From: a virus
Virus record (IMG/VR): IMGVR_UViG_3300033997_000136
Span: 62,001-126,000 of that record
DNA: 64,000 nt
Direction: 5' to 3' (one strand)
Part shown: positions 17,355 to 25,383 of the stretch, piece after piece
Layout: each line of letters starts with the position of its first letter
Position numbering within the stretch: position 1 is the first letter of the stretch
Position numbers and translations under genes: made by a program
Notes under the pieces: generated by a model
The model's input: only the letters and a program-made list of their open reading frames with translations
What the model was told of the DNA's origin: nothing
Database searches by the model: none

Positions 17355-18020
17355 GTGGATAGCGCAATAGAATTGTTAAGCTTCTTAGAAAAATTGCAAG
17401 ACAATTCAAAATACAAAGTAAACTGGTTTATTAAGTTAAGTGAGGCAGAAGATTTTCGAATTGTGTGTGGTGTGGATTCTGATTCAAAAGAACCTATCAT
17501 ACCTACTAATCTACATGCTGAACGAGTGATTGTCACACATGATTCTCGAATGTTTAATTTAGCCATAGTGGTGAGTAAAAATGCTGTTGATGAGGTTGAT
17601 GTTGACCCATTAAGATTTGGTGCATATTTGCTATTAAACGAACCAAAACCATTACCTAACGTTCCCAAAGTTGTGTTCTATGGTAACGGTGGTGGTATTG
17701 ATAATCATCTTGCTAACGCAACTGTAGTGCGTTATGACACCATCAACGAGTATGTTGCTGATTTAATAAAAGAGTTAGCGAGGTATAGTGAATGTAAGTT
17801 AGTATTCGGTATAAAGAATCCGAATCTACGTTGTCATGCGTATGATTCGCGCATCAACAAATTTGTGTGGATGTTAACTGCTGACCATATTGGCCCATCT
17901 CATATTACACCAAGTCAGTTTGTAAAATGGTGTTATTTTGAAGATGGTAGCGACCGCACTATGTCGTTAAATAAAGAAATCATTAAACAACAACTCAGTT
18001 GTTTAACAGCTAATAATTAG
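17355..18020 (+). CDS. Hypothetical protein, paralogue of 18278-18715
   Basis: This 221-residue protein starts at GTG with GAGG 7 bases upstream. Residues about 38-90 (CGVDSDSKEPIIPTN, VTHDSRMFNLAIVV, DVDPLRFG) align with VGIDSVTGESILPSN, SSDERMVNHLIII and DIHPDRFG in the protein at 18278, so the two share a domain. The C-terminal 110 residues are unique to this copy. The only other gene between them is a small membrane protein. Function is unknown. Confidence 0.65.
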   Translation: MDSAIELLSFLEKLQDNSKYKVNWFIKLSEAEDFRIVCGVDSDSKEPIIPTNLHAERVIVTHDSRMFNLAIVVSKNAVDEVDVDPLRFGAYLLLNEPKPLPNVPKVVFYGNGGGIDNHLANATVVRYDTINEYVADLIKELARYSECKLVFGIKNPNLRCHAYDSRINKFVWMLTADHIGPSHITPSQFVKWCYFEDGSDRTMSLNKEIIKQQLSCLTANN

Positions 18021-18027
18021 CGGTGGT

Positions 18028-18258
18028 GTGCAAATGTTTAAAGATATTTCTGTGGTTCTATTAACAGTAGTTATTTGTGCTGCTGTTTACATTGCTGCTG
18101 TTTGTTTAACGTGGCAAACGCTAGTGTTTATACAAGGCGGTGTTTCAGGATACGATTATTACACTGGTAGTATTGTAGGACTTGTAACTCTTGCTTTGTC
18201 TAATAAATGGATATTAAAAGCTGTGTACAAGTTGATAGATTGGTTAAAACTTGATTAA
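18028..18258 (+). CDS. Small two-segment membrane protein
   Basis: This 76-residue protein begins with TTG or ATG near 18028-18034; the ATG at 18034 follows GTGGTG. Two hydrophobic segments, about residues 7-28 (VVLLTVVICAAVYIAAVCL) and 44-62 (GSIVGLVTLALSN), and a basic C-terminus suggest a hairpin in the inner membrane. It lies between the two paralogous genes 17355 and 18278. The family is unknown. Confidence 0.55.
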   Translation: MQMFKDISVVLLTVVICAAVYIAAVCLTWQTLVFIQGGVSGYDYYTGSIVGLVTLALSNKWILKAVYKLIDWLKLD

Positions 18259-18277
18259 CTCTATTAGGAGAATTTAA

Positions 18278-18715
18278 ATGTCAGCATCATTAACTGAGCA
18301 ACAAAAGTTGGAAATCACAATTGAGTTTTGTGACTTTATTGAACAGCGTATAAAAAGTCGCAACACAATGGCAGCAACATTAACTGCTGCTATAAAACCA
18401 GAAGTGTTACCGTCTGTTCATTTGTTTGACTTTCGTTCTAATTTTGTAGACACTACTGTGATTGTTGGGATTGATTCTGTTACAGGCGAATCTATTCTAC
18501 CATCTAATTTTACACTAGATAACGTAAAGTTAGTATTCAGTAGCGACGAACGTATGGTTAACCATTTGATTATCATTGATAACGAAGATACTCAGATTAC
18601 CGCAATAGACGATATCCATCCAGATCGTTTTGGAACTGAGACTATGTTGTCTGGTTCTATACCTATCGGCGTCACTTGTGCTAGTGATTTGTTAAAAAGA
18701 ACAGTCGTTCCGTAG
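18278..18715 (+). CDS. Hypothetical protein, paralogue of 17355-18020
   Basis: This 145-residue protein has AGGAG 8 bases before its ATG. After an N-terminal helix (EQQKLEITIEFCDFIEQRI), it shares the VGIDS...E.I.PSN...DER...H...DRFG domain with 17355-18020, at about 25-30% identity by eye. It lacks the long C-terminal part of that copy. Its stop codon lies inside a hairpin at 18712-18735. Function is unknown. Confidence 0.65.
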   Translation: MSASLTEQQKLEITIEFCDFIEQRIKSRNTMAATLTAAIKPEVLPSVHLFDFRSNFVDTTVIVGIDSVTGESILPSNFTLDNVKLVFSSDERMVNHLIIIDNEDTQITAIDDIHPDRFGTETMLSGSIPIGVTCASDLLKRTVVP

Positions 18716-18735
18716 ATGTGTTTTAATGCATCTAC
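18712..18735 (+). terminator. Hairpin over a stop codon
   Basis: GTAGATG (18712-18718) pairs with CATCTAC (18729-18735) over a ten-base loop. The stem includes the stop of the preceding gene and a spurious ATG at 18716. No strong T tract follows, so it may be a processing or stability hairpin rather than a terminator. Confidence 0.4.
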
Positions 18736-18757
18736 TTATAAAAAAGAGAGAATCCCC

Positions 18758-19432
18758 ATGCAGAACAATGTCGTTGATTTATTTTCTAGAAAACCACATA
18801 TACCTACAACTACTCAGTGGGAGTTAGAAGCACTTTCTGCGTTTCTGAATCAACCCTTGATGCCTAATAAACTAAAAGGTATTAGCACAGAAGAACGTGT
18901 AGGTTTGAATCAAGTAGGGTATTACGTTCGTCAATACCGCAGTGAAATGGATGCTATCTCAAAAACATTTGATGGTGGAGTTAACTACGGTTATTTCTAC
19001 CGAGTCATCAATGGTCAAGAAGTAGACTACATTGCAATTGGCGAAGTTCACTTTGCAAGACGTACCACTGAGACGTCAATACTTGAGCAACTTCATCATC
19101 CGATTATGTATCTGTCTATGCGACGTGTTCGCAGTGAAACAGATTACCAATACACACCTAACAGTAGTGCGATAGATAAATGCGTAAGTTTATCCCTTAT
19201 GAATGACATCGTGGATGATTTTAATCCTCAGCACTATTCGATTGGTAAACGTAATCTTCAGCGTATCATTGAACTATTTGTTCGAAACGCTGAAACCACA
19301 ATAGGTGGTGCTGTCGTTGAGAAAAATGACAGTAAATACATACTGGCTCACTACTTCACTATGAGCGTGTTAAAAACAATGTGGGTTGTAGAAGCCACGT
19401 TAGTTATCCCAAGAAACAAACGGAGATTGTAA
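18758..19432 (+). CDS. Hypothetical protein
   Basis: This 224-residue soluble protein begins MQNNVVDLFSRKPHIP. The ATG at 18758 is preferred because GAGAG precedes it and the in-frame ATG at 18716 lies inside a hairpin. The central block GYFYRVINGQEVDYIAIGEVHFARR (in shorter strands) is beta-rich, and the C-terminus is basic. It overlaps the next gene by one base. No family is recognised. Confidence 0.65.
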   Translation: MQNNVVDLFSRKPHIPTTTQWELEALSAFLNQPLMPNKLKGISTEERVGLNQVGYYVRQYRSEMDAISKTFDGGVNYGYFYRVINGQEVDYIAIGEVHFARRTTETSILEQLHHPIMYLSMRRVRSETDYQYTPNSSAIDKCVSLSLMNDIVDDFNPQHYSIGKRNLQRIIELFVRNAETTIGGAVVEKNDSKYILAHYFTMSVLKTMWVVEATLVIPRNKRRL

Positions 19433-20049
19433 TGGATAAAGAACAAATGAATGGAATAACAATCACACCGATGGTTCCTGTGTACCGGATATGTATCGAT
19501 ACTGAACACGGGGACTACGGTCCATTTAGTGCAAACTTTCACACGGATGACTTGGTTGTGAAAGATGTGTGTGATGCATACCGCTTTCACTTTGCGATGC
19601 AAAAAGAACCACGAGAGGATGGAATTCCAAATCCATCAGGGTATCGGTCTGGGTTTTTACCTAATACACAACAACTTTATTGGTTACAGAATCCATTCTT
19701 TGGAACCAAAGGTCGTTTGTTAAACAAAATGCAAGAGGTAGGATTTGTCATTCGTGAATATCTTGTTCCATTGAAGTATATCCACATTGGCGAACATCAA
19801 GTTATGTTTCACCCAGAACGAGCTACGTTTGTAAAGAACCACGCTATACTGGATGTCCTTGATGAAATGGACGAACATTTAGACCCACGTAACTTAGATA
19901 CCGATGTATTGATTAAACAATACAAAGAAGTTCATGGTATTTTAGTATCCACATCTAAATCTCCATCTATTCTATCTCGTTTTCAACTTAATCAATCTGT
20001 TCGGAAATACTTCAAAAAGTACAGGAACATGTTGGCAACGTCTAATTAA
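19432..20049 (+). CDS. Hypothetical protein
   Basis: This 205-residue protein starts at the ATG that overlaps the previous stop by one base, with GGAG 6 bases upstream. It has no signal peptide. Acidic and aromatic blocks near the N-terminus (RICIDTEHGDYGPFSANF) are followed by a basic C-terminal helix (VRKYFKKYRNML). A mixed alpha/beta fold seems likely. I do not recognise it. Confidence 0.65.
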   Translation: MDKEQMNGITITPMVPVYRICIDTEHGDYGPFSANFHTDDLVVKDVCDAYRFHFAMQKEPREDGIPNPSGYRSGFLPNTQQLYWLQNPFFGTKGRLLNKMQEVGFVIREYLVPLKYIHIGEHQVMFHPERATFVKNHAILDVLDEMDEHLDPRNLDTDVLIKQYKEVHGILVSTSKSPSILSRFQLNQSVRKYFKKYRNMLATSN

Positions 20050-20076
20050 CTTTTACCCACAACTAGGAATCAATGT

Positions 20077-20700
20077 ATGTTTCCAAACCGCATATCGCTA
20101 TTTTTAATTGGTACAGCGCTTACACTGTTGTACATAATGTTTGTTGATTTGTTACCTTACGTTCAACGTGTTGATGAGAGGGATTGGAACTCTCTTCAAG
20201 TGGAGCGACGTATTGAAACTACTGTTCTTGAGAAGTATCAAGACTTGACACCCATCACAGGTGTCAAACACTATCTTCATTTACAGTGGCGTGACTTACG
20301 TGTGAAGATAGATGTTCCTTCAAGTGACTATCATGACGCAGTGAAAGGTCAGATGTATGAGATTCGCTGCTACGAAGATTTCTTCTCGTTTGATTGTACG
20401 TACCCTGCGTACTTTGATAACGGTGCTGAAGTCTGGTCGAAACTTATTATTCCATTTTGGCTAGGTGTATTTCTACTCTTGGTTATCATTGGTTTATTGA
20501 TAACATCGATATATCGTCGTCGTGAGCTTGATATTCACAATCGGGTATTTGGTAACTACGTAGACAAGTATCAGTTTGATGAAGCTAAAGTGGAAGAGAT
20601 GTTGGTAGGTACGATGAATGATAAACCTATATCACCAGCAACGTTAGCCAAACAATTTGATAACGACGATTCAGTTAAACAAGAGGAGAGGACTTCGTAA
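20077..20700 (+). CDS. Two-pass membrane protein with periplasmic C-x8-C domain
   Basis: This 207-residue protein has membrane segments at about residues 6-24 and 123-145 that enclose a periplasmic domain of about 95 residues with two Cys (98 and 107). A cytosolic charged tail of 60 residues follows. The protein at 31223-31735 has the same layout, the same C-x8-C spacing (100 and 109) and a Gly six or seven residues before the first Cys, so they are probably homologous. The orientation follows the basic RRR after the second segment. A role at the host envelope is inferred. Confidence 0.7.
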   Translation: MFPNRISLFLIGTALTLLYIMFVDLLPYVQRVDERDWNSLQVERRIETTVLEKYQDLTPITGVKHYLHLQWRDLRVKIDVPSSDYHDAVKGQMYEIRCYEDFFSFDCTYPAYFDNGAEVWSKLIIPFWLGVFLLLVIIGLLITSIYRRRELDIHNRVFGNYVDKYQFDEAKVEEMLVGTMNDKPISPATLAKQFDNDDSVKQEERTS

Positions 20701-21104
20701 TGGAATTACCTGAGAACTTTAATCACGACTTGATGAACAACGCATTTAAACCTCCTGAAGATTTTCAAGCATGGATAGATAAAATGCGTTTATTAGGCGA
20801 TGTACGAGAAGTGCGTGAACTTGCGTTAGAATATTCTCAAGCAAAGGTACGTAAATCTACATTGACTGTTCTTCGCATGAAAGCAAAAACGCAGATGTGG
20901 TTAGAGAAATCTAAATCACATACGGTGGTGTTAAATCGCTATACGTTAGGTGAACATTTCGATGTCTTTCATCAACTGACTACTTCACAAATGGTGGAGT
21001 TGTTAAATGAGTTGGTTGATGATAACTCAACCCACATTACGCTTAAAACCCGTAAATTCAAAACACGTAACACCTTTACAGTTACGTTCCACAAACTAAA
21101 CTAA
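20700..21104 (+). CDS. Hypothetical protein
   Basis: This 134-residue protein overlaps the previous stop by one base (TAATG), with GAGGAG upstream. It is helical in the first 90 residues, with many Lys/Arg (KVRKSTLTVLRMKAKTQMWLEK), then has a short beta ending (HITLKTRKFKTRNTFTVTFHK). It is strongly basic, which would suit nucleic acid binding, though no fold is recognised. Confidence 0.6.
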   Translation: MELPENFNHDLMNNAFKPPEDFQAWIDKMRLLGDVREVRELALEYSQAKVRKSTLTVLRMKAKTQMWLEKSKSHTVVLNRYTLGEHFDVFHQLTTSQMVELLNELVDDNSTHITLKTRKFKTRNTFTVTFHKLN

Positions 21105-21127
21105 TAGTGACAGGGAGTTAATCATCG

Positions 21128-21454
21128 ATGCGTAAGTTACACTATCTGGTTGAGTTCATTTATAAAGGGCGTTCGTTTACGCTCTGCATACAAGCAGAAC
21201 TTCAAGAGTTAGGTCAGTTGATGTTTATCCAGACGTGCATTGAAGAGCAGTTGAAAGAAGGTATCTTTCGAAGCATCATTTATGTTGAAGGAGATACACC
21301 ACCTGAGTATGAAGTGCTTCCGCAATTTGAACTTCGTGATGGTTTTGTTTTACAGGTGTGTAATCAAACACATGTGTTAAAACACGGTCAGCGTTATGGT
21401 CGTGACCAATTGGTGAAGTTCATTAAAGAACAACTGAAGTTAGAAACTGAATAA
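21128..21454 (+). CDS. Hypothetical protein
   Basis: This 108-residue soluble alpha/beta protein begins MRKLHYLVEFIYKGRSFTL and ends with a Lys/Glu helix. It is the last gene of the unit that began at 17355 and is closed by the terminator at 21458. No signature is seen. Confidence 0.6.
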   Translation: MRKLHYLVEFIYKGRSFTLCIQAELQELGQLMFIQTCIEEQLKEGIFRSIIYVEGDTPPEYEVLPQFELRDGFVLQVCNQTHVLKHGQRYGRDQLVKFIKEQLKLETE

Positions 21455-21457
21455 GAC

Positions 21458-21475
21458 GGAGGGCAATTGCCCTCC
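21458..21475 (+). terminator. Rho-independent terminator (AATT loop)
   Basis: GGAGGGC/GCCCTCC with loop AATT is followed by CTCTTTATTTTTTT. The stretch from the stop codon through the T tract is identical, over about 37 bases, to 58592-58628. Confidence 0.9.
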
Positions 21476-21510
21476 TCTTTATTTTTTTATTTGTTTTTTA
21501 ACAAAAAATC

Positions 21511-21523
21511 AAACCTACATCAT
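21511..21523 (+). promoter_or_regulatory. Candidate phage promoter
   Basis: AAACCTACATCAT follows an A/T-rich run after the terminator. It matches the AAACMTAYATYAY consensus shared by seven sites. The XRE-type gene starts 40 bases downstream. Confidence 0.55.
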
Positions 21524-21562
21524 CGTTGTGTTAACCGTCATTATAACTAAAGAGAACTATTT

Positions 21563-21820
21563 ATGTTACCAACAACTATTTATAGCGTAGAAGAACTCCG
21601 TGTGTTTTTATCAAAGCAATTGTTAGAAGCACGTAAGAAAACTGGATTGTCGCAATTAGAATTTGGTTTACTTGTCAATCGCTCATCTTCTCAAGTGTCC
21701 CGTTGGGAAAATATAGCCAACGGAAAAGCAGTGAAAACACTACCCTCAAACGATTCACTATTGATTACCTTATTTGGGTTAAACCATAAGTTAATCGTTA
21801 AAGCAGAACCTAAACCTTAG
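21563..21820 (+). CDS. XRE/Cro-family helix-turn-helix regulator
   Basis: This 85-residue DNA-binding protein has a classic HTH at about residues 15-50: ARKKTGLSQLEFGLLVNRSSSQVSRWEN, with the Q (SQLE), recognition helix SSSQVSRWE and following hydrophobic helix. A short C-terminal beta stretch (NHKLIVKAEPK) could dimerise. It is the first gene after a candidate promoter and may repress it or host genes. The exact target is unknown. Confidence 0.85.
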   Translation: MLPTTIYSVEELRVFLSKQLLEARKKTGLSQLEFGLLVNRSSSQVSRWENIANGKAVKTLPSNDSLLITLFGLNHKLIVKAEPKP

Positions 21821-21882
21821 ATTTCTTTACGGTGTTGATTTAAGGTATGTATCTTAATTAACTACTACTCCAGTGAGGGTGT

Positions 21883-22473
21883 ATGAAATCTATGGAATTT
21901 GTGACGTCAGACTTACATCTTGACCACAAGAAAGCAATCCCATTAAACAACAGACCGTTTGAATCATTGGAAGAACAACGTGCTGTGTTTTTAGAACAAG
22001 TAAAAGAGTTACCTGAGAATGCTATTCTGTATATCTTAGGTGATATGTTTACAAAGAGTAACACCAAGTGTCATGAAGATAATTTCATCTACTGCACACT
22101 TGAAATGATACATGCGGTGCATCCAACCATTACATTAGTGTTTGTTGTTGGAAACCATGACAAACAGTTACGTACACTGTACGAGTGTTTTGGTCAAGTC
22201 CATGACATGCTTTATCTTCGTTATAAAACTCACAGGATAATCATGTCTCATTATCCGATGATGGAATGGGATAGAGGGCAGTATGGAACGATGCACTTCT
22301 TCGGACACTGTCATGGTCGCATGGAACATCCAGGTCGTGCATTGGATGTAGGTTGGGATGCACATCAGTTGAAGATTCAATCGATTGATACACACGTTGA
22401 AACTTTATTGAAGAAACCTATTTACCAACCGTGTCATGACAAGAACAATGGTAAACTTAGTTTAACGGAGTAA
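21883..22473 (+). CDS. Calcineurin-like metallophosphoesterase
   Basis: This 196-residue protein has all the motifs of the two-metal phosphoesterase fold: TSDLHLDH (Asp10, His12), ILGDMF (Gly53-Asp54), GNHDK (90-94), SHYP (His123) and GHCHGR (His142, His144). It would hydrolyse a phosphodiester or phosphomonoester; the substrate cannot be read from sequence. Phage relatives of this small type are often called phosphoesterases without a known substrate. GTGAGGG lies upstream. It is followed by a 40-residue membrane peptide gene. Confidence 0.88.
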   Translation: MKSMEFVTSDLHLDHKKAIPLNNRPFESLEEQRAVFLEQVKELPENAILYILGDMFTKSNTKCHEDNFIYCTLEMIHAVHPTITLVFVVGNHDKQLRTLYECFGQVHDMLYLRYKTHRIIMSHYPMMEWDRGQYGTMHFFGHCHGRMEHPGRALDVGWDAHQLKIQSIDTHVETLLKKPIYQPCHDKNNGKLSLTE

Positions 22474-22476
22474 TAT

Positions 22477-22599
22477 ATGTATCCACATCCAAGTCGTGTG
22501 AAACAAATGTGTAACGATGGTAAAGTTGTTGCTATTGCTTGTGTTATTGCAACGCTGATTCCAGTCGCTGCGTTCTTTTACGGTGTATTCACTAACTAA
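22477..22599 (+). CDS. 40-residue membrane peptide
   Basis: This short gene (ATG 22477, TAA 22597-22599) has GGAG 6 bases before the start. The peptide, beginning MYPHPSRVKQMCNDGK and then VVAIACVIATLIPVAAFFYGVF, has a basic N-terminus and one membrane segment. Spacing and ribosome site match the neighbouring genes, so it is probably real. Confidence 0.6.
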   Translation: MYPHPSRVKQMCNDGKVVAIACVIATLIPVAAFFYGVFTN

Positions 22600-22610
22600 A
22601 GGAAACTGTT

Positions 22611-22826
22611 ATGCACCACAATCAACAGATGGTAGATAACTGCTGTGTTACGGCAACTACCATGTGTAAACGTTTAGGGATGAATCGGCAACAAATCAAC
22701 GTTGTGGTTCGAACCATTGAAACGCTTGACCCACAGATGTCTGTTTTACAAGACTTCTTACGTGATTTATCAATGTTAAAAACGTCACAAGATGTCAGTG
22801 ACTTTATTACTAAACTAGAAGGATAG
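22611..22826 (+). CDS. Small hypothetical protein
   Basis: This 71-residue helical protein has four Cys in the first 20 residues region (NCCVTATTMCK) and a hydrophilic rest. It is preceded by AAAGGAAACTGTT. The clustered Cys could bind a metal, but the spacing is not a known zinc motif. It is packed between two membrane protein genes, 4 bases before the next. Confidence 0.55.
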   Translation: MHHNQQMVDNCCVTATTMCKRLGMNRQQINVVVRTIETLDPQMSVLQDFLRDLSMLKTSQDVSDFITKLEG

Positions 22827-22830
22827 TCCC

Positions 22831-23304
22831 ATGTCTATTGAATTAAACGATAACGTAAAGAAAGGGTTGTTGTTATTAACGTTAGTAGCTGCTCTTATTG
22901 CTGTAATAGCGGTATTACGCTTTGGTCGAATAGTAGTTGCGTTTGACAGACCTACTGCATTTGCTACGTTTACACAAGAAGCACAATTTAGTACACAACA
23001 TCCGGTGCATCGTTGTTTGATGAATGAACGCTGTGTTGTGTACTTATACCCGACATACCGTGGTGTGCAAGCACTTATGTTTACTGAGGTAGGTGGTGAT
23101 AAAGATATTCATTATGCAGCACCTCAGGGTATTAACCAAATCCTAGCACCTGCTATTGTCGGAAGTGGTTTGCACTTACGTCCATGTGGTGAACGCGTTT
23201 GTGTCAGAACTAGCGAGATGAGTCCTGCCTCTGTTGCATTATTAAGTACGATGAATCTAAGTGGTTCTGTTGAAATAGGTTCCAGTATAAACGTGTACAG
23301 ATGA
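22831..23304 (+). CDS. Membrane-anchored periplasmic protein with four cysteines
   Basis: This 157-residue protein has one N-terminal membrane segment (about residues 12-30, LLLLTLVAALIAVIAVL) followed by an exported domain. Two Cys pairs are present: CLMNERC (62 and 68) and CGERVC (119 and 124). The first pair has the same CL-x4-C form as in the secreted protein at 10837-11217. Probably an inner-membrane-anchored periplasmic domain stabilised by disulfides. Role unknown. Confidence 0.65.
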   Translation: MSIELNDNVKKGLLLLTLVAALIAVIAVLRFGRIVVAFDRPTAFATFTQEAQFSTQHPVHRCLMNERCVVYLYPTYRGVQALMFTEVGGDKDIHYAAPQGINQILAPAIVGSGLHLRPCGERVCVRTSEMSPASVALLSTMNLSGSVEIGSSINVYR

Positions 23305-23311
23305 GGTCACT

Positions 23312-23623
23312 ATGAATACAAAAAAATTACCGAACATGACTGAGTTATCGTCAGGTAATTATTTGTGTAGAACTCAAGCTGGGTTTAAGAAAGCTTGCAA
23401 ACTTGAGTATGATAAGCGAAGCTGGGACACTGATATGGTTAGGGAAGGATTCCCAAAGAAATATCCATGTGTGGTTTGGTTCAGTGAGTTCTATCGTGGT
23501 TATGAAGGTGTTGCTGTTCACTCAATGTCTCTTAACCGCTACGCTAAAAACGTATTCAAAGAACTTCAGGAGCTTTTAGATTTAGACCCTGTGCTTTGTG
23601 AAACAATCAAATTACCTAAGTGA
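23312..23623 (+). CDS. Hypothetical protein
   Basis: This 103-residue soluble protein is rich in Lys, Tyr and Trp (YDKRSWDTDMVREGFPKKYP, WFSEFYRGYEG). GAGG lies upstream of the ATG. It sits in a run of closely spaced genes, with 7 bases separating it from each neighbour. No family is recognised. Confidence 0.6.
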   Translation: MNTKKLPNMTELSSGNYLCRTQAGFKKACKLEYDKRSWDTDMVREGFPKKYPCVVWFSEFYRGYEGVAVHSMSLNRYAKNVFKELQELLDLDPVLCETIKLPK

Positions 23624-23630
23624 GGGTATT

Positions 23631-24056
23631 ATGTTCAACTGCCCTAAATGTTGGGATAATCCATGTACATGTGCATTGGATAGAACCATCGTGCTCCCTG
23701 AAGCGCTTCATCCAGATACTGTGAAAACGTTAAAGACAATGGCTGAGGATTTAGGAAATAAACTTCTAAGTTCTCAAGTCAAACTCAATCTAACAAACGG
23801 GTGGAAACACCCACCTCAATCTGGTGATATGAATCAAGGTCGTTTCTTTACTACCAGAGAAGGGTGTATTGAAGCGGTTATCAAACATTTTGAAAAAGGT
23901 GATGTTCTAGATGTGATTGCCTATCTGATGTTTATGCGGGAACTTGGTTGGTCGTTGCCGTGGATTGCTAAAGTAAATGACGTGATGTTATCTGAAAATG
24001 ATAAACTCACGATTGAACAGATAGCACAACAAACGCAGAAAGAAGAGGAAGAATAA
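23631..24056 (+). CDS. Protein with N-terminal CxxC...CxC zinc-ribbon-like motif
   Basis: This 141-residue protein opens with MFNCPKCWDNPCTC, a compact four-Cys motif likely to bind zinc. A helical body follows with GRFFTTREGCIEAVIKHFEKGDVLDVIAYLMFMRELGW. The ATG at 23631 follows GAGGG; an earlier in-frame ATG at 23598 lies inside the previous gene. The GD.LDV.AY..F..ELG pattern resembles segments in phage proteins of unknown function. The role is not known. Confidence 0.65.
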   Translation: MFNCPKCWDNPCTCALDRTIVLPEALHPDTVKTLKTMAEDLGNKLLSSQVKLNLTNGWKHPPQSGDMNQGRFFTTREGCIEAVIKHFEKGDVLDVIAYLMFMRELGWSLPWIAKVNDVMLSENDKLTIEQIAQQTQKEEEE

Positions 24057-24057
24057 A

Positions 24058-24483
24058 ATGGAATCTATTCTGTTTGCTGGGGTTCTTATTCTAAGTTGCG
24101 TGGTATTAATCCAACAGCTAAAAATAAGAAAGATGTATTTGGATTGGCGGACAAATCAGGATTTATTTAAATTCATCACTGAGTTGTCTGATAAAGTAGC
24201 ATCTATCAATGGGTTACATGTCCACATCCCCAGTGCGTATTATGATAACCGAGTGGATGAGTACCAGTTCACACCTATTGGTGCAGTCCACTCACCAATC
24301 CTTTCTTTCTCTGTGTTTGTGAAGTTCAACTGTGGTGAACGTTATTTTGTTGGTGTTATTGAAGTACACCGACACGATGTGCAATACACCAACTTAGACC
24401 CTGCAAAACTATTTCCTTTATTGTTTAATAAAATAGACAAAGAGTTAATGGTGCAGGTATGGAACCATGAGCGTGAGTGTTAA
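24058..24483 (+). CDS. N-terminally membrane-anchored protein
   Basis: This 141-residue protein has a single membrane segment at residues 3-20 (SILFAGVLILSCVVLIQ) followed by a basic stretch (KIRKMYLDWR), so the body should face the cytosol. The body is beta-rich (ILSFSVFVKFNCGERYFVGVIEV). Proteins at 41394, 45273 and 47601 share this layout. The stop codon lies inside an 18-base palindrome at 24473. Function is unknown. Confidence 0.65.
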   Translation: MESILFAGVLILSCVVLIQQLKIRKMYLDWRTNQDLFKFITELSDKVASINGLHVHIPSAYYDNRVDEYQFTPIGAVHSPILSFSVFVKFNCGERYFVGVIEVHRHDVQYTNLDPAKLFPLLFNKIDKELMVQVWNHEREC

Positions 24484-24490
24484 CACTCAC
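24473..24490 (+). terminator. Terminator built on a stop codon
   Basis: The perfect palindrome GTGAGTGTTAACACTCAC contains the TAA stop of the preceding gene at its centre and is followed by CTCGTTTTATTATTT. Confidence 0.7.
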
Positions 24491-24525
24491 CTCGTTTTAT
24501 TATTTATAACAAAGAAGAGATAATC

Positions 24526-24708
24526 ATGGCTAAATATGACCCCCTATTGACGAAAACAATAAACCCTACACAGGTTGTTGATACTCCCACTCACGTGAAA
24601 ACTCCAGAGCCTGTTTCTGACAAGAAAGCACAAAAGTCAGAAGACAGTTCAAAGACCTCTAAACGTTCAAGTAGTTTAGACCACAGAGAACAGTATTGGT
24701 TTTTCTAA
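24526..24708 (+). CDS. Small disordered protein
   Basis: This 60-residue protein is rich in Lys, Ser, Thr and Pro (TKTINPTQVVDTPTHVK, KKAQKSEDSSKTSKRSSS) and likely unstructured, ending in aromatic QYWFF. GAAGAGAT lies upstream. It may act as a peptide that binds a partner by its aromatic C-terminus. No family is known. Confidence 0.55.
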   Translation: MAKYDPLLTKTINPTQVVDTPTHVKTPEPVSDKKAQKSEDSSKTSKRSSSLDHREQYWFF

Positions 24709-24726
24709 GTAGAAAGGATTCTTCAA

Positions 24727-25383
24727 ATGAATACATTAACCTTAGCAGGGTTTACTTTTAAACAGATTGACCGAAGTACCGTGAACTTACCTGAGTTGTC
24801 TGATTTGCCGGGACTTATTTTGCTTCAACATAAAGTCACTAAAAAGATGTCAGTCAGTGCTGTAAAAAGTATTCGGCAATCCTGTGCATTTTATGACTTT
24901 AGTGCGTTTGTAACGAATCATCAAGGTCGTAGGACACATTCACGTGAACATGGGTTTCATTGGGATATGTTTATTGGTGAACGCTTGTACACTCATGCAC
25001 AAAAAGTAACAAATGCTTTACGTCAAAGTAGTGAGTTAATCTTCTCACCGCAAGGTACTGAAGCACACTCAAGTCGTAAAAGCAAACAATACGGCGTGTA
25101 TCGCTTTCTCATTGACATTGATGGTCGTCGAGCATATTACCTTAGTGCTACACCAAAGACGCATTACGAGGTTCTGGTGTGGCTTAATCGTGTAAGAGAC
25201 GGTGAAGTGAATCGTGGTACAAAAGAGCTTCGTGAGTTCTTAAGTACCCTTCCACGTAAACTTCTTGCAGGTGATGTGTATCCACTTAGTGTCACAGAAA
25301 CGTTTGAGTACATGATGCAGGCACGTAATGCGTTGTATGAAGAACGTCGTTCATTAGAGAAGCGAGGTTGTAAAGTGGTATGA
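24727..25383 (+). CDS. Hypothetical protein, paralogue of 8788-9594
   Basis: This 218-residue basic protein is rich in Arg and His. Its opening TLTLAGFTFKQIDRS and central YGVYRFLIDIDGRRAYYLS parallel the protein at 8788-9594. It overlaps the next gene by ATGA. There is no membrane segment. A nucleic-acid-binding role would fit the charge but cannot be shown. Confidence 0.65.
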   Translation: MNTLTLAGFTFKQIDRSTVNLPELSDLPGLILLQHKVTKKMSVSAVKSIRQSCAFYDFSAFVTNHQGRRTHSREHGFHWDMFIGERLYTHAQKVTNALRQSSELIFSPQGTEAHSSRKSKQYGVYRFLIDIDGRRAYYLSATPKTHYEVLVWLNRVRDGEVNRGTKELREFLSTLPRKLLAGDVYPLSVTETFEYMMQARNALYEERRSLEKRGCKVV

